A stretch of DNA of 64,000 bases from an uncultured Bacteroidales bacterium. Its GTDB lineage: Bacteria > Bacteroidota > Bacteroidia > Bacteroidales > UBA932. Positions 43,580 to 53,431 of this stretch are shown piece after piece. The DNA lies in NCBI GenBank assembly GCA_944323825.1, contig CALUTY010000005.1, positions 147,497-211,496 of the forward strand. The letters run 5' to 3'. The notes under the pieces were generated by a model that saw only the letters and a list, made by a program, of their open reading frames with translations, made no database searches and had not been told where the DNA came from. Numbering within the stretch: position 1 is the stretch's first letter; each line of letters begins with the position of its first letter. Made by a program: the position numbers and the translations under genes.

Positions 43580-45661
43580 TCAATCCTGAAAGACGGTGTA
43601 AGTCCTGCGGTCGGGGCCGACACCGCGGATTGTAAGGCGGGTCCATGACGGAGGAAGCACGGACCGCCTCTGCACAATGCCCTTTTCTGTGATTTCAAGG
43701 CCGCCGAATCCGGACAGGACAGCCTGCAGGAGCCCTCCTGCCCCGGTGGCGAAATAAGGATTGTCAGAAACGGAGGTCTCGGCAAAGGCCCCGAACGGCT
43801 CCCGTACAAACGGCTGCCAGCATTTTCTGAACATTTCATAAGCCTTGTCTGCATTCCCCAACCTCGCATACTGGATGCAGAAGATGCTGAATGACATGGC
43901 AGGTCCGTTGACAGGATCTATCCTGTCTTCATAATATTCCAGATCCCTCAACATCTGCCTCTTGTCCATGATCACTCCGAGCGGCCAGGCAAGCAGATTG
44001 ACATCAGCCTGCTTTATCATTTCCCCGTCATATCCGTCATATTCCATTGTGACCCCGTCGGAATTCCGCAGGATCCGCAGACCGTCAGCAATCTCAGCCC
44101 ATTCAGACGGACATGTGCGCCCGCATTTTTTCGCTGCCTTAACAGCACATCCCAAAGCCGTCTTTGCCGCGCCGTTCGTGAAGGCATTGTCTGTGACATT
44201 GTTGGCATATTCATCCGCCCCTGTCACCCCATGTATTGACCAGGTCCCGTCACCGTTGCACGAAGCCCTGTCAGCCCAGAATTCCGCCGCCGCACTGATG
44301 AGCGGCCATCCCTTTTCCTCCAGCCATTCCCTGTCCTGCGTCACGCAGAAATAATTCCACGCCGCAATGGCAACATCAGCCGTGATATGATGCTCCATAG
44401 GCCCGGTGATGGCCCACACCGGAGTAGCCTCCTCCCCTGCCCCGTCCGACTCCCACGGGAACATCGCACCCCTGTAGCCGTATGCCGAAGCCCTGCCGAT
44501 GGCCTTGTCCAGACGGTCAAACCTGTATTCCATCATCGATCCTGCTATGCCGCTGTTCAGCATGAGCATCGGAGGAAACATCCAAAGCTCGCTGTCCCAG
44601 AAGATATGCCCGCCATATCCACGGGATGAAAGCCCCATCGGCGGTATGCTCAGCCCCGTACCTTCCCGTCCGAAACTGTACAGGCTGTACAAAGCCAGCC
44701 TTACGGCCTTCTGTGCCTCCTCGTCCCCCTCTATCTCAATATCACCCTTCCACAGCTCTTCCCAAAGCCGCCTGTGCCCATCAATCAATCTGTCCGGAGT
44801 CATCCTGTCAATATAGACAATCTGCCTCAGAGCCTCATTGTACGGGTCACTGAAATCGGCCGTGGAACATATCGTTCCCGCAAGGGTGAATGAAGCGCTC
44901 TCCCCTTTCTTCATCTTCCTCGAAATGACATCCTCCGCTCCGGAACGGCTGCGGACAAAGGTCCCGTCATGCATGAACATCGCAGCCGCAGCCACACTGT
45001 GGCTTCCATGAAGCGTCTCCGCACCGGTGCACAGGGCATCTATCTGCCTGCTCTCAGTCATGAATGACCTGCAGAATGACAATGGACTGACATATTCATC
45101 CGGAACTGCCATCCTGTTTACGAATGTCACATCCGTTTCATCCTCAGCCATGATCTCGCAAGTCATGAGCAAGGCATGCGGCAGATTCCGCAATGCAATG
45201 AAGCTGTATCTCACCGCCACCTTCCCGGGCACTTCAAACTCAGTGACATGTTCCGCCCTCTTCATGTCGATTTCCTGCCGCAGGCCTCTGACATCGGCAT
45301 CCCCGATTTCCTTCCCGTCCATATGCATCGACAGGCCGAACGGACAGATGCCTCTGACAGCAGTGGCGACCATGTCCTCACCTGAACGCTCAAATACATT
45401 GTTCAGCATCACATGCCTCACGGCAAACGGCCCGTTCCAGGGCAGAAGCCCGAGAGTCCCGTTTGCAGCGCATATCCCTGCATATTCCTCTGGATCAGAT
45501 GAATAATCTTTAACATATGTCAGGATGAATGAAGAATCAGCCCCGGCTGCCTTAAAGTCTTCCTCATATCCGGGAAAGGCTGCAGCCAGTGCATAAGACC
45601 GCCCTGCGGCCATAATCGCCGCCACAGCAACGGCGGCTCCCATCATATTTTTCCATTTCAT
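43580..45661 (-). CDS. Secreted glycoside hydrolase family 65 protein
   Basis: A 693-residue GH65 protein with a signal peptide (GAAVAVAAIMAAGRSYALA). The catalytic (alpha/alpha)6 barrel starts near residue 300: YGGHIFWDSELWMFPPMLM, and the general acid is the Glu in GVTGADEYANNVTDNAFTN (near 475). GH65 includes inverting hydrolases and phosphorylases of trehalose, kojibiose and related alpha-glucosides; secretion favours a hydrolase. The substrate is unknown and no other sugar genes are near. ATG 45661 follows the promoter by 27 bp; an upstream ATG would start inside it. Confidence 0.85.
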   Translation of the reverse strand: MKWKNMMGAAVAVAAIMAAGRSYALAAAFPGYEEDFKAAGADSSFILTYVKDYSSDPEEYAGICAANGTLGLLPWNGPFAVRHVMLNNVFERSGEDMVATAVRGICPFGLSMHMDGKEIGDADVRGLRQEIDMKRAEHVTEFEVPGKVAVRYSFIALRNLPHALLMTCEIMAEDETDVTFVNRMAVPDEYVSPLSFCRSFMTESRQIDALCTGAETLHGSHSVAAAAMFMHDGTFVRSRSGAEDVISRKMKKGESASFTLAGTICSTADFSDPYNEALRQIVYIDRMTPDRLIDGHRRLWEELWKGDIEIEGDEEAQKAVRLALYSLYSFGREGTGLSIPPMGLSSRGYGGHIFWDSELWMFPPMLMLNSGIAGSMMEYRFDRLDKAIGRASAYGYRGAMFPWESDGAGEEATPVWAITGPMEHHITADVAIAAWNYFCVTQDREWLEEKGWPLISAAAEFWADRASCNGDGTWSIHGVTGADEYANNVTDNAFTNGAAKTALGCAVKAAKKCGRTCPSEWAEIADGLRILRNSDGVTMEYDGYDGEMIKQADVNLLAWPLGVIMDKRQMLRDLEYYEDRIDPVNGPAMSFSIFCIQYARLGNADKAYEMFRKCWQPFVREPFGAFAETSVSDNPYFATGAGGLLQAVLSGFGGLEITEKGIVQRRSVLPPSWTRLTIRGVGPDRRTYTVFQD

Positions 45662-45687
45662 AGGCAATGGAATCAAAATCTTTATTA

Positions 45688-45695
45688 CAAACATA
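45688..45695 (-). promoter_or_regulatory. Candidate -7 box for the GH65 gene
   Basis: Minus-strand TATGTTTG, 27 bp from the ATG at 45661, within a 153-bp divergent gap. Confidence 0.45.
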
Positions 45696-45707
45696 CATAA
45701 AAGAATG

Positions 45708-45715
45708 TAATTTTG
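45708..45715 (+). promoter_or_regulatory. Candidate -7 box for the UvrA2 gene
   Basis: TAATTTTG, about 100 bp before the ATG at 45815. No good -33. Confidence 0.4.
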
Positions 45716-45814
45716 CACACGGATTCCCCGGCAGTCTTATGCCGGAGAAATGCAGTCCGATTTCCCGGCCAGGAAACAGGCTGACATCAGAACAATGTCC
45801 AAAAGCATAAGGAA

Positions 45815-48310
45815 ATGACTGAAAACGAAGAAAGACCGGACAAGATAATTGTACACGGGGCGAAGGTACACAACCTGAAGAACATAGATGTGGAGATTCC
45901 GCTGAACAGGATAGTCGGCATCGCCGGAGTGTCAGGCTCAGGCAAGTCCTCGCTTGCGCTCGGCGTACTGTATGCCGAAGGCTCAAGACGCTATCTTGAG
46001 TCGCTATCCACCTACACCAGACGCAGAATGACACAGGCTGCCAGGGCTGATGTGGACGAGGTGCTGTATGTCCCTGCGGCTCTTGCCATGCACCAGCGGC
46101 CCGGCATTCCCGGCATCCGCAGCACATTCGGCACCGGAACGGAACTTCTCAATAGCCTGAGGCTCATATACTCGCGTCTTGCCAGCCACAGATGTCCCAA
46201 CGGACACTATCTGCAGCCCTCCCTTCTCGTTGCGGCCGGACAGGAACTTGTCTGCCCTGAATGCGGGGCACATTTCTTCGCCCCGTCCGCCGAAGAGCTT
46301 TCCTTCAACAGCCAGGGGGCGTGCCACTCCTGCGACGGCACAGGCACAGTCCGCACCGTGGATGAATCCACCCTCGTTCCTGACGAGAGCCTGAGCATTG
46401 ATGAAGGCGCAGTCGCCCCGTGGAATACCCTGATGTGGTCGCTCATGACCGATGTCTGCAGGGAAATGGGTGTACGCACGGACATTCCGTTCAATCAGCT
46501 GACCGCCAAGGAAAGGGACATAGTGTTCCATGGGCCGGCGGAGAAAAAGCACATCTTCTACAAGTCAAAGAACACTAACCAGGCCGGAGAACTGGATTTC
46601 ACATACTACAACGCCGTATATACCGTCGAGAATGCCCTTGCCAAGGTCAAGGACGAAAAAGGGATGAAGCGGGTGGAAAAGTTCCTCAAGACGGAAATCT
46701 GCCCGGACTGCGGAGGTTCCAGGCTTTCGGATGCGGCAAGGGCGCCTTTGGTACGGGGCATTTCATTGGCGGAAGCCTGCAGGATGCCTCTTTCCGAACT
46801 CGTAGTCTGGGTGGGCGGCATTCCGGAATCCCTGCCGGAAGAGATGCAGCCGATGGCCCGGAACATCTGCGAATCATTCCTTGACGCCTCACGCCGCCTG
46901 CTGGATCTCGGTGTCGGATATCTTAGCCTCGACCGCACAGCATCCACGCTCTCCACCGGAGAACGGCAGAGGATGCAGCTGGCCCGTGCAGTAAGAAACC
47001 GGACCACAGGCGTCCTCTATGTGCTGGACGAGCCTTCGATAGGTCTGCACCCCGCCAATATGGTCGGACTCGCCGGAGTGATGAAAGACCTGATAGCCGA
47101 CGGCAATTCCATAATACTTGTGGACCATGACACGCAGATCCTGTCCGAAGCAGATCATCTGATAGAAATGGGCCCTGGAGCCGGTTCGGCAGGAGGAAAT
47201 GTCATTGCAGCAGGGACAATAGAGGAAATCACACGCAACAGTTCTTCCAAGATAGGCCCATACCTCTCCGGGAAGGCCGATATCCGCGTACGGCAGACAA
47301 TTCCTGCCGGAGAGATTTTTGAAAATGGGCGCATCCACCTTTCCACAGGCCCGATACACACCGTCAAGCCTCTTGAAACGGACATTCCCAAAGGACGGCT
47401 CACGGTCGTAACCGGAGTTTCCGGCTCCGGCAAGACGACCCTTGTCCTGGAAAGCCTCATCCCCGGACTGCAGGCCCACATAGCCGGCAACAGGCTGCCG
47501 GACCATGTGAAAGGCATCGAAGCGGAAGGCATAAGGCAGATAAAGCTGATTGATGCCTCCCCTATCGGAATCAACATCCGCTCCACCGTCGCCACTTATG
47601 CCAATGTACATGACGAACTGCGCAAGGTGTACGCAAAGACAGAGGACGCAAAGAAGGCCGGTTACAAGGACGGCGACTTCTCATACAACACCGGCCGGCT
47701 CCGCTGCCCTACTTGCGACGGCACAGGCGTAATCAGCCTCGATGTACAGTTCCTCCCAGATGTGGATATCCCCTGCCCCGAATGCCGGGGGTCCAGATAC
47801 GCCAAGGCAGCCGGCCTGATACGCCGGGAAAACGGCGCAGGTGCATACCATTCTCTTCCGGAACTGATGGACATGGACATAAACAGCGCCATGGAAGCCT
47901 GCTACGACCTGAAGACAGTCCGGCAGCGTCTGGCCGTGCTCCAGGAACTCGGACTCGGCTATCTCACCCTCGGAGAACAGACCCCCGGACTTTCCGGCGG
48001 CGAAGCCCAGCGGCTGAAGCTCGCCAGCGAAATGGGCAAAGGCCAGGAAGGCTCCGTATTTGTCTTTGACGAACCTACAATCGGGCTCCATCCGTCAGAT
48101 GTCAGGACTCTCCTCCAAGTGTTCCAGAAACTCGTCAGCCACGGCGCCACAGTAGTCGTCATCGAGCATGACCTGGACATCATCCGCAATGCCGACTACA
48201 TCATTGACATGGGCCCAGGAGGCGGCGAGGAAGGCGGCCGCATAGTCGCAGCCGGCACGCCGGAACAGATAAAGGCAGCCCGGGAAAGCATTACCGGCAG
48301 GTTCATCTGA
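45815..48310 (+). CDS. Class II UvrA (UvrA2-like) ABC protein
   Basis: An 831-residue UvrA-like tandem ABC ATPase. Walker A motifs are [10 protein letters not shown] (near 38) and [10 protein letters not shown] (near 536); signatures are [11 protein letters not shown] and [12 protein letters not shown]; zinc modules include CPECG, CPDCGG and CPTCDG with CPECRG. It is about 110 residues shorter than canonical UvrA and fits the class that lacks the UvrB-binding domain. This class is linked with tolerance to DNA-binding drugs rather than excision repair. The first signature (STGE) departs from LSGGE. It borders the RNA-repair island. Confidence 0.85.
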   Translation: MTENEERPDKIIVHGAKVHNLKNIDVEIPLNRIVGIAGVSGSGKSSLALGVLYAEGSRRYLESLSTYTRRRMTQAARADVDEVLYVPAALAMHQRPGIPGIRSTFGTGTELLNSLRLIYSRLASHRCPNGHYLQPSLLVAAGQELVCPECGAHFFAPSAEELSFNSQGACHSCDGTGTVRTVDESTLVPDESLSIDEGAVAPWNTLMWSLMTDVCREMGVRTDIPFNQLTAKERDIVFHGPAEKKHIFYKSKNTNQAGELDFTYYNAVYTVENALAKVKDEKGMKRVEKFLKTEICPDCGGSRLSDAARAPLVRGISLAEACRMPLSELVVWVGGIPESLPEEMQPMARNICESFLDASRRLLDLGVGYLSLDRTASTLSTGERQRMQLARAVRNRTTGVLYVLDEPSIGLHPANMVGLAGVMKDLIADGNSIILVDHDTQILSEADHLIEMGPGAGSAGGNVIAAGTIEEITRNSSSKIGPYLSGKADIRVRQTIPAGEIFENGRIHLSTGPIHTVKPLETDIPKGRLTVVTGVSGSGKTTLVLESLIPGLQAHIAGNRLPDHVKGIEAEGIRQIKLIDASPIGINIRSTVATYANVHDELRKVYAKTEDAKKAGYKDGDFSYNTGRLRCPTCDGTGVISLDVQFLPDVDIPCPECRGSRYAKAAGLIRRENGAGAYHSLPELMDMDINSAMEACYDLKTVRQRLAVLQELGLGYLTLGEQTPGLSGGEAQRLKLASEMGKGQEGSVFVFDEPTIGLHPSDVRTLLQVFQKLVSHGATVVVIEHDLDIIRNADYIIDMGPGGGEEGGRIVAAGTPEQIKAARESITGRFI

Positions 48311-48342
48311 ACAAACAGGAATGGCAGACCGGCTCAATGTCG

Positions 48343-48398
48343 CATATTTTGACTAATTTTGTCGAAACTGGAATTTCTTTGAAGTGACCATATTTGAC
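48343..48398 (+). promoter_or_regulatory. Promoter region of the AlbA-WYL gene with direct repeats
   Basis: TAATTTTG at 48354-48361 is a candidate -7 box about 48 bp before the ATG at 48410. CATATTTTGAC (48343-48353) and CATATTTGAC (48389-48398) flank it as near-identical direct repeats and could bind a regulator such as one of the WYL proteins encoded downstream. Confidence 0.4.
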
Positions 48399-48409
48399 AA
48401 CCTGACGAC

Positions 48410-51280
48410 ATGGCAAGTGCAGACACACCTCTATGGCTTGAAATAAAGACCGAATACATTGACGCCAATCTTGACAAGGTCATACAATACCTCTCAAAAG
48501 GCTCTGCCATGAGTGGAGACTCATTCTATCAGGAAACAGTGAAACTGCTCTCCAGGCGGATAAGGGAACTCATCGACAGCATGGCCGAAAGCAAGATATG
48601 CGAAGACAACACCGGCACGGCAGACGGAAAGATTGTTAACCTCCGCCTGCTTGGAGCCTATCTGCTTATTCAGGAAAGCTGGACAGACTCCCTCACCCAT
48701 GAGGCATTTTTCTATTTCATAAAGACACTCGTTGAAATACTTCCTGATGAATATACCGAAAGTCTCACAGAAACAGCCATAAACTGTCTTTTGTGCGATA
48801 CCGTGACAAATCCGGGATTCGGATGGACTGACATCTCAACGGACAATTTCATGCCTAATGTCCTTGCCCATAAGCTGCTCCAGTCCGTGAAGTTCAGCAA
48901 CAGGAAGTGCCCTGACACATGGTTCCAGGACAAAGGTTCAATCAGGATAAACAACGGTTTCATAGAGATTTCCAGCCTTAACCGCAGCGATGCCCAATTT
49001 GCCCGCTGTTCGTCCTCGCTTCCCCTTCTCAATGAGAAAGTGGTCGTGCTTTCCCCTCCGTCGGAAAGGATAAAACAGTCCGAGGAAAATGACATAGAGG
49101 TCATGGACACTTTCACCGTCAACTACCTGCGGGACCAGGGAAAGACCATTCCGAGCCCTTCCAGAAGACTCAAGACATATTCACCCGGAGAAACCATGCC
49201 GGTGTGCTATCTGGGGAAAGACTTTCTCGGCAATCTTCTCGTAGAAACCGCCGAAAAAGACCATGTAAAGATCAAGGGGCAGATTCCTTTTTCTTCAAAT
49301 GCATTCCGAAACATATACAAGGCCTCCGATATTGCAAAATACCTCAGGAAAGGGGACATTTTTGATGCCGAATACAAAGGAGGGAGCAGAAATACCTTCG
49401 ATCTCACCAGGACATTCACATATGCAATAGTGAACAACTGCATAAGGACCGGCACAGAACTGAATGCAGTACTGAAAAACATCAATGCCAAAGGGCTCAT
49501 GACATGGTGGACAGAGGACGGATACCCGGCCTATGTGGCACCTGAAAAGAACCCGGGTACATACTCAACAGGTGATGCCGCCATCCTGATGATCGACGCA
49601 AGGAGTAACGACGGGTATGTATATGCATCCATATCAGAAGAATCATACCAGCCTGTCGATGAAGACGAATCCCGAAGCTATTGCGTCACGGACTGCTTCC
49701 TGTATCCAGAAGATACCGTCTTCCCCGATGAACCGGCTGAACATATTCTGAGCAGGGCCCTCGTCAAAGGGCTATGCCGCCTCTTCTTCAACTATCAGCG
49801 CAGCATAAGCCAGGCAGCCGAACGATTCAGAATCCTGTGCGTATGCCGGATTCTGGCCACTTTGACCCAAGACTCGGAAACGCTTGAATACATCAATGTG
49901 CTGGCATCATATCTTAAAGATCTTGTCCATTTCGCCAACGGACAGCTGGGGAAAATACGGCCGCTGTCTCCTGAAGGAAGCCTTTCCGCCATGCCGGCCA
50001 TCCGCAGAAGGGAGGAAATCGTGCGGATACTTATGGCCTACGGGACAGATGCCGACTCGGAATACCTCAGTTCTGTCATCCATAGTCCTGAAGCTGACCA
50101 GATTGTAGTCCAGCTTGCCAAACTGGTACAATCCTGCAACAGGATAGACGATGTCTACCCGGCCATCAAGATCGTAATCAAACGGGAAATCACCAGATTT
50201 CTCGCCGTGGAGACCGAAGACAACACGGATTTTGAAGAAACTTCCGGGCCGAACCTCGGCGTGGAGAACATCAGGACCGAATTCAAGACCTCATTCTTCT
50301 TCGCCCCGGCCAATGCCAAGGAGCAGAATCAGGAAAAGACCATCTTCCGCTCCCTGTGTTCTTTCCTCAACAGCCAGGAAGGCGGCAGTCTGTATCTCGG
50401 AGTCAACGACTGCGGAGGCATCAACGGACTTGACAGCGACCTGGAATACCTTGAGAAAAAGATTGTTGGCACATATAAAGGCATCGACGGTTATGTACGC
50501 TATATCACCGACAGGGCCAAGGAATACTTCGACCTTGATGTGCGCCTGCATTTCCGCATAGAGCCGGCCTATGACGGCAAAGTGGTCATAATCATGGTGG
50601 AACCGTACAGATACGGAGTGGTGGAGTTTGAAGGAATTCCGTATATCCGCAACAACAGCGAATCCGTCAAAATGAGCCAGACGCTCCGCCGTCAGATTGA
50701 AAGCCGCCGCCTTTATGCGGACAAGGAGATGTCTGCCAACATAGTGTCACTGAAAGAAGCCATAAAGGAAGAGCGGCAGGTAATTCTGCACGGCTATTCC
50801 TCATCCCACAGCGGAGAGATCCGTGACCGCCATGTGGAGCCGTTCTGCTTCATCGGCAACTGCTCTTTCATCTGGTGCTATGACCTCGACGACAGCCAGA
50901 ACAAACTTTTCCGTCTGTCACGCATCGGCAATGTGCAGATACTTCTCCAGAAATGGACTGAAAAAGAAAAGCATGAAAAAGGCAAGACCGACATATTCCA
51001 TTTCACCGGAGACACCCCGATACCGATAAAACTCGAACTGGACATGCTGGCAAAGAACATCCTGACAGAAGAATATCCCGATTCCGCCAAGGAAATCATT
51101 CCTGCCGGCGACGGCCACTGGCTGCTTGACACCTCAGTCTACAGCATCTACGGGATCGGCCGCTTCTACACCGGACTCGCCGGCCACACCCGGATAATCG
51201 ATGCCCCAGAACTCGCCGCCTACGCAAAGGAATATTTCGCCGAATCACTGAAACACCTCGACACCGGCGAAACTTTCTGA
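48410..51280 (+). CDS. Large AlbA_2-WYL fusion protein
   Basis: A 956-residue protein with three parts. Residues 1-600 are unassigned and mostly helical, with possible small beta domains near 285-400. Residues about 615-765 form a Schlafen-type AlbA_2 nucleic-acid-binding domain (RTEFKTSFFF, EGGSLYLGVNDCGGINGL, IPYIRNNSESVKMS). Residues about 785-945 resemble a WYL ligand-sensing domain (QVILHGYSSSHSGEIRDRHVEPFCF, then FRLSRIGNVQIL), with IWCYDL where WYLL is usual. A sensor that couples nucleic-acid binding to a ligand or RNA end is plausible. First gene of the 48-58 kb island; the WYL gene follows at 51304. No close homologue is recognised. Confidence 0.75.
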   Translation: MASADTPLWLEIKTEYIDANLDKVIQYLSKGSAMSGDSFYQETVKLLSRRIRELIDSMAESKICEDNTGTADGKIVNLRLLGAYLLIQESWTDSLTHEAFFYFIKTLVEILPDEYTESLTETAINCLLCDTVTNPGFGWTDISTDNFMPNVLAHKLLQSVKFSNRKCPDTWFQDKGSIRINNGFIEISSLNRSDAQFARCSSSLPLLNEKVVVLSPPSERIKQSEENDIEVMDTFTVNYLRDQGKTIPSPSRRLKTYSPGETMPVCYLGKDFLGNLLVETAEKDHVKIKGQIPFSSNAFRNIYKASDIAKYLRKGDIFDAEYKGGSRNTFDLTRTFTYAIVNNCIRTGTELNAVLKNINAKGLMTWWTEDGYPAYVAPEKNPGTYSTGDAAILMIDARSNDGYVYASISEESYQPVDEDESRSYCVTDCFLYPEDTVFPDEPAEHILSRALVKGLCRLFFNYQRSISQAAERFRILCVCRILATLTQDSETLEYINVLASYLKDLVHFANGQLGKIRPLSPEGSLSAMPAIRRREEIVRILMAYGTDADSEYLSSVIHSPEADQIVVQLAKLVQSCNRIDDVYPAIKIVIKREITRFLAVETEDNTDFEETSGPNLGVENIRTEFKTSFFFAPANAKEQNQEKTIFRSLCSFLNSQEGGSLYLGVNDCGGINGLDSDLEYLEKKIVGTYKGIDGYVRYITDRAKEYFDLDVRLHFRIEPAYDGKVVIIMVEPYRYGVVEFEGIPYIRNNSESVKMSQTLRRQIESRRLYADKEMSANIVSLKEAIKEERQVILHGYSSSHSGEIRDRHVEPFCFIGNCSFIWCYDLDDSQNKLFRLSRIGNVQILLQKWTEKEKHEKGKTDIFHFTGDTPIPIKLELDMLAKNILTEEYPDSAKEIIPAGDGHWLLDTSVYSIYGIGRFYTGLAGHTRIIDAPELAAYAKEYFAESLKHLDTGETF

Positions 51281-51303
51281 AAAAAGCCGAATGAATACTA
51301 CCA

Positions 51304-52209
51304 ATGGCAAGAAATTATTTCAAAAGTTACATATGGCTGCTGGAAACTCTCCAGAGCCGGGGACATCTCACTCTCAAAGAACTCCGGCGCCTTTGGCTGA
51401 ACAGTTCTGTAAACGAGGAGAAGAAGGAATTGGCACCGCGCACGTTATCCAACCATATCAAATCCATCTTCGATATTTTCGGTATAGAGATAACATGTGA
51501 CCGAAGGGACAATACCTATTATATCAACAACGAAAATGAGATAGGAGGCAGCGACATAAGGAACTGGATGCTTGCATCATTGAGCCTTACCGGCCTTTTG
51601 AACGAAAGTGTCGGATTAAGGGACAGAATTATCTTTGAGGATATACCCTCAAGCCGGAAGTATCTGACAACGGTTATCCAGGCTATCCGGAATGAAACTG
51701 TGATAAATGTCACATATCAGAGTTACCGCAAGCCGACTCCCGAGAATCTCGTTCTGGAGCCATATTGCCTTCGGGAATTCAAAAGGCGGTGGTATCTGTA
51801 TGCCCATAAGGATGGTGACGAAGGGCCTCACATGTTTGCCCTTGACAGAGTTCTGGGCATGGAGATAGGCACGGAAAAATTCACGCTTCCAAAGACATTC
51901 AACGCACATGAATACTTTGGCGGAATATACGGAGTAAGAGTATACCCGGATATGAAGCCGGAAACAGTCATGCTGAAAGTTTCTGACATGCAGTCAAAAT
52001 ACTTCAGGTCCCTGCCGCTGCACCAGTCTCAGGAAATCATTGAAGAGACTCCGGAATATACTGTCTTCAAATACTTCCTGACTCCGGATTACGATTTCAA
52101 ACAGGATGTACTCTCGTTCGGAGCAAGCATTGAAGTCCTGGAACCGGAACACGTGAGGGATGAAATAGGGAAAACGGTAAGAGACCTCAACAGTATATAT
52201 AACGGCTGA
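51304..52209 (+). CDS. WYL-domain regulator
   Basis: A 301-residue WYL protein: N-terminal helix-turn-helix (residues 1-75: YIWLLETLQSRGHLTLKELRRLW, then PRTLSNHIKSIFDIFGIEI), and a WYL domain (about 130-215) with VTYQSYRKPTPENLVLEPYC, the RRWYLYAH core and FALDRVLGME. A C-terminal WCX-like extension follows. WYL regulators sense nucleic acid or nucleotide ligands and control defence and DNA-damage genes. Here it probably controls this cluster. It starts 23 bp after the AlbA-WYL gene. Confidence 0.88.
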   Translation: MARNYFKSYIWLLETLQSRGHLTLKELRRLWLNSSVNEEKKELAPRTLSNHIKSIFDIFGIEITCDRRDNTYYINNENEIGGSDIRNWMLASLSLTGLLNESVGLRDRIIFEDIPSSRKYLTTVIQAIRNETVINVTYQSYRKPTPENLVLEPYCLREFKRRWYLYAHKDGDEGPHMFALDRVLGMEIGTEKFTLPKTFNAHEYFGGIYGVRVYPDMKPETVMLKVSDMQSKYFRSLPLHQSQEIIEETPEYTVFKYFLTPDYDFKQDVLSFGASIEVLEPEHVRDEIGKTVRDLNSIYNG

Positions 52210-52253
52210 AAAGCTTGCTTAAGCGATTTGTCGGAAAAAACAGAAACTTAATT

Positions 52254-52835
52254 ATGGAACTATCATTTAAGGGGAAAAAGATATTTGCGTTCGCCGACAC
52301 GCATGGCAGGCACAGGATGATCAGGGTATCGGATGACACTGATATACTGATTTGTGCCGGGGATGCCGTCGAGGATAACCTCCGAGGCAATGAATATGAT
52401 GATTTTCTGGATTGGTTTTCGATACAGCCGGGCAAGCATAAAATATTCGTCCCGGGAAATCATGAGCTGTCATTTGATATCGGGGTGGCTGAAAATGTCA
52501 GGCCTCTGTTTGAAAGGCGCGGGATTATCCTGATGGAAGATGCAGTGGACGATTTTGACGGCATTGTAACAGGTGCAATTTCCGGAAACAGCAGGATTGC
52601 CGATGAAGATATCCCGGCTGATCTCGATATACTGGTGACCCACTATCCGCCATTCGGCATACTGGACGACGGATTCGGCAGTCCGGAGATACTGAACTTC
52701 GTACTTAAGGCTCAGCCTCGCTATCATTTATTCGGTCATATCCACCGGACCGGCGGTCTTACGGAAAGCGGCAGGACAAACTATGTGAATATCTCCGAAT
52801 ATGAAACTTTATGCCACCAATGTTCCGGGAAATAA
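52254..52835 (+). CDS. Calcineurin-like metallophosphoesterase
   Basis: A 193-residue phosphoesterase with all metal motifs: FADTHG (DxH), CAGDAVED (GD), VPGNHE, VTHYPPFG and FGHIHRTGG. Compact, with no signal peptide or extra domain, so cytosolic. Substrate unknown; in an RNA-repair operon it could remove a terminal or cyclic phosphate from broken RNA ends (inference). ATG 52254 is the best start: upstream codons would overlap the regulator's tail region. Confidence 0.85.
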   Translation: MELSFKGKKIFAFADTHGRHRMIRVSDDTDILICAGDAVEDNLRGNEYDDFLDWFSIQPGKHKIFVPGNHELSFDIGVAENVRPLFERRGIILMEDAVDDFDGIVTGAISGNSRIADEDIPADLDILVTHYPPFGILDDGFGSPEILNFVLKAQPRYHLFGHIHRTGGLTESGRTNYVNISEYETLCHQCSGK

Positions 52836-52886
52836 AATATGCTAAAATTAAAAACAATTATGCCATTTTTTTGCCGAAGCATCCTG

Positions 52887-52894
52887 TAACTTTG
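52887..52894 (+). promoter_or_regulatory. Candidate internal -7 box
   Basis: TAACTTTG, 14 bp before the ATG at 52909. A TTTG at 52870-52873 is only 13 bp away, too close for a standard -33, so regulation or chance is possible. Confidence 0.35.
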
Positions 52895-52908
52895 CAGAAA
52901 AATAAAAT

Positions 52909-53427
52909 ATGACAGTATTGACAGATATTCCAGGTTTCGAACGAGGCAAACTCCACTGCATCGATAGCAGCAATAAACTGGCAAAGATACTCTTTGCTGC
53001 CAAACTCATTGCCGAACTCAGAAGCAGATACTGCACTTCGGTAGCATATTTTTCCACACATGGTACAGCCGGGAATGTTGAAGACATCCAGAGCGACTAT
53101 ACCGGGCTGGCAGGGGCACTCTATGCCGAGAATCTCGAAAGCAATGACTGCGATGACCTCTACTGTAAAGCCGTCGAAATGATCGACAGGAAGTTTGTCA
53201 GAGCAATAATTGTCGACTGTATTGAAGGCTTGGATGTCAAAGACTTCGAGGGTGGAGTCCGGGCTAAGCGAAACGAGATCAAGACCTGTCTGCATATACT
53301 GGCTGCAACGAAGAAAGTCCCTGTGCTTCTCTTCTGCCCTGGCAAGAAATCACGCAGCGCCAACCAAAAAGAATTAAACCCGTATCTTGCTGAAATACTT
53401 CCGCAGATGAGGGACGATAGTCAATAA
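52909..53427 (+). CDS. RecA/DnaB-like protein without Walker A
   Basis: A 172-residue protein resembling one RecA-type ATPase core. ILFAAKLIAELRSRYCTSVAYFST aligns by eye with the strand after the P-loop in DnaB or KaiC; VRAIIVDCIEGL fits a Walker B strand; RNEIKTCLHILAATKKVPVLLFC fits the DnaB segment that ends in a conserved polar residue. At the place of the P-loop there is IDSSNKLAK, with no GKT, so ATP binding is doubtful. A structural or regulatory pseudo-ATPase is my reading. It ends 4 bp before the next gene. Confidence 0.55.
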   Translation: MTVLTDIPGFERGKLHCIDSSNKLAKILFAAKLIAELRSRYCTSVAYFSTHGTAGNVEDIQSDYTGLAGALYAENLESNDCDDLYCKAVEMIDRKFVRAIIVDCIEGLDVKDFEGGVRAKRNEIKTCLHILAATKKVPVLLFCPGKKSRSANQKELNPYLAEILPQMRDDSQ

Positions 53428-53431
53428 TCAG

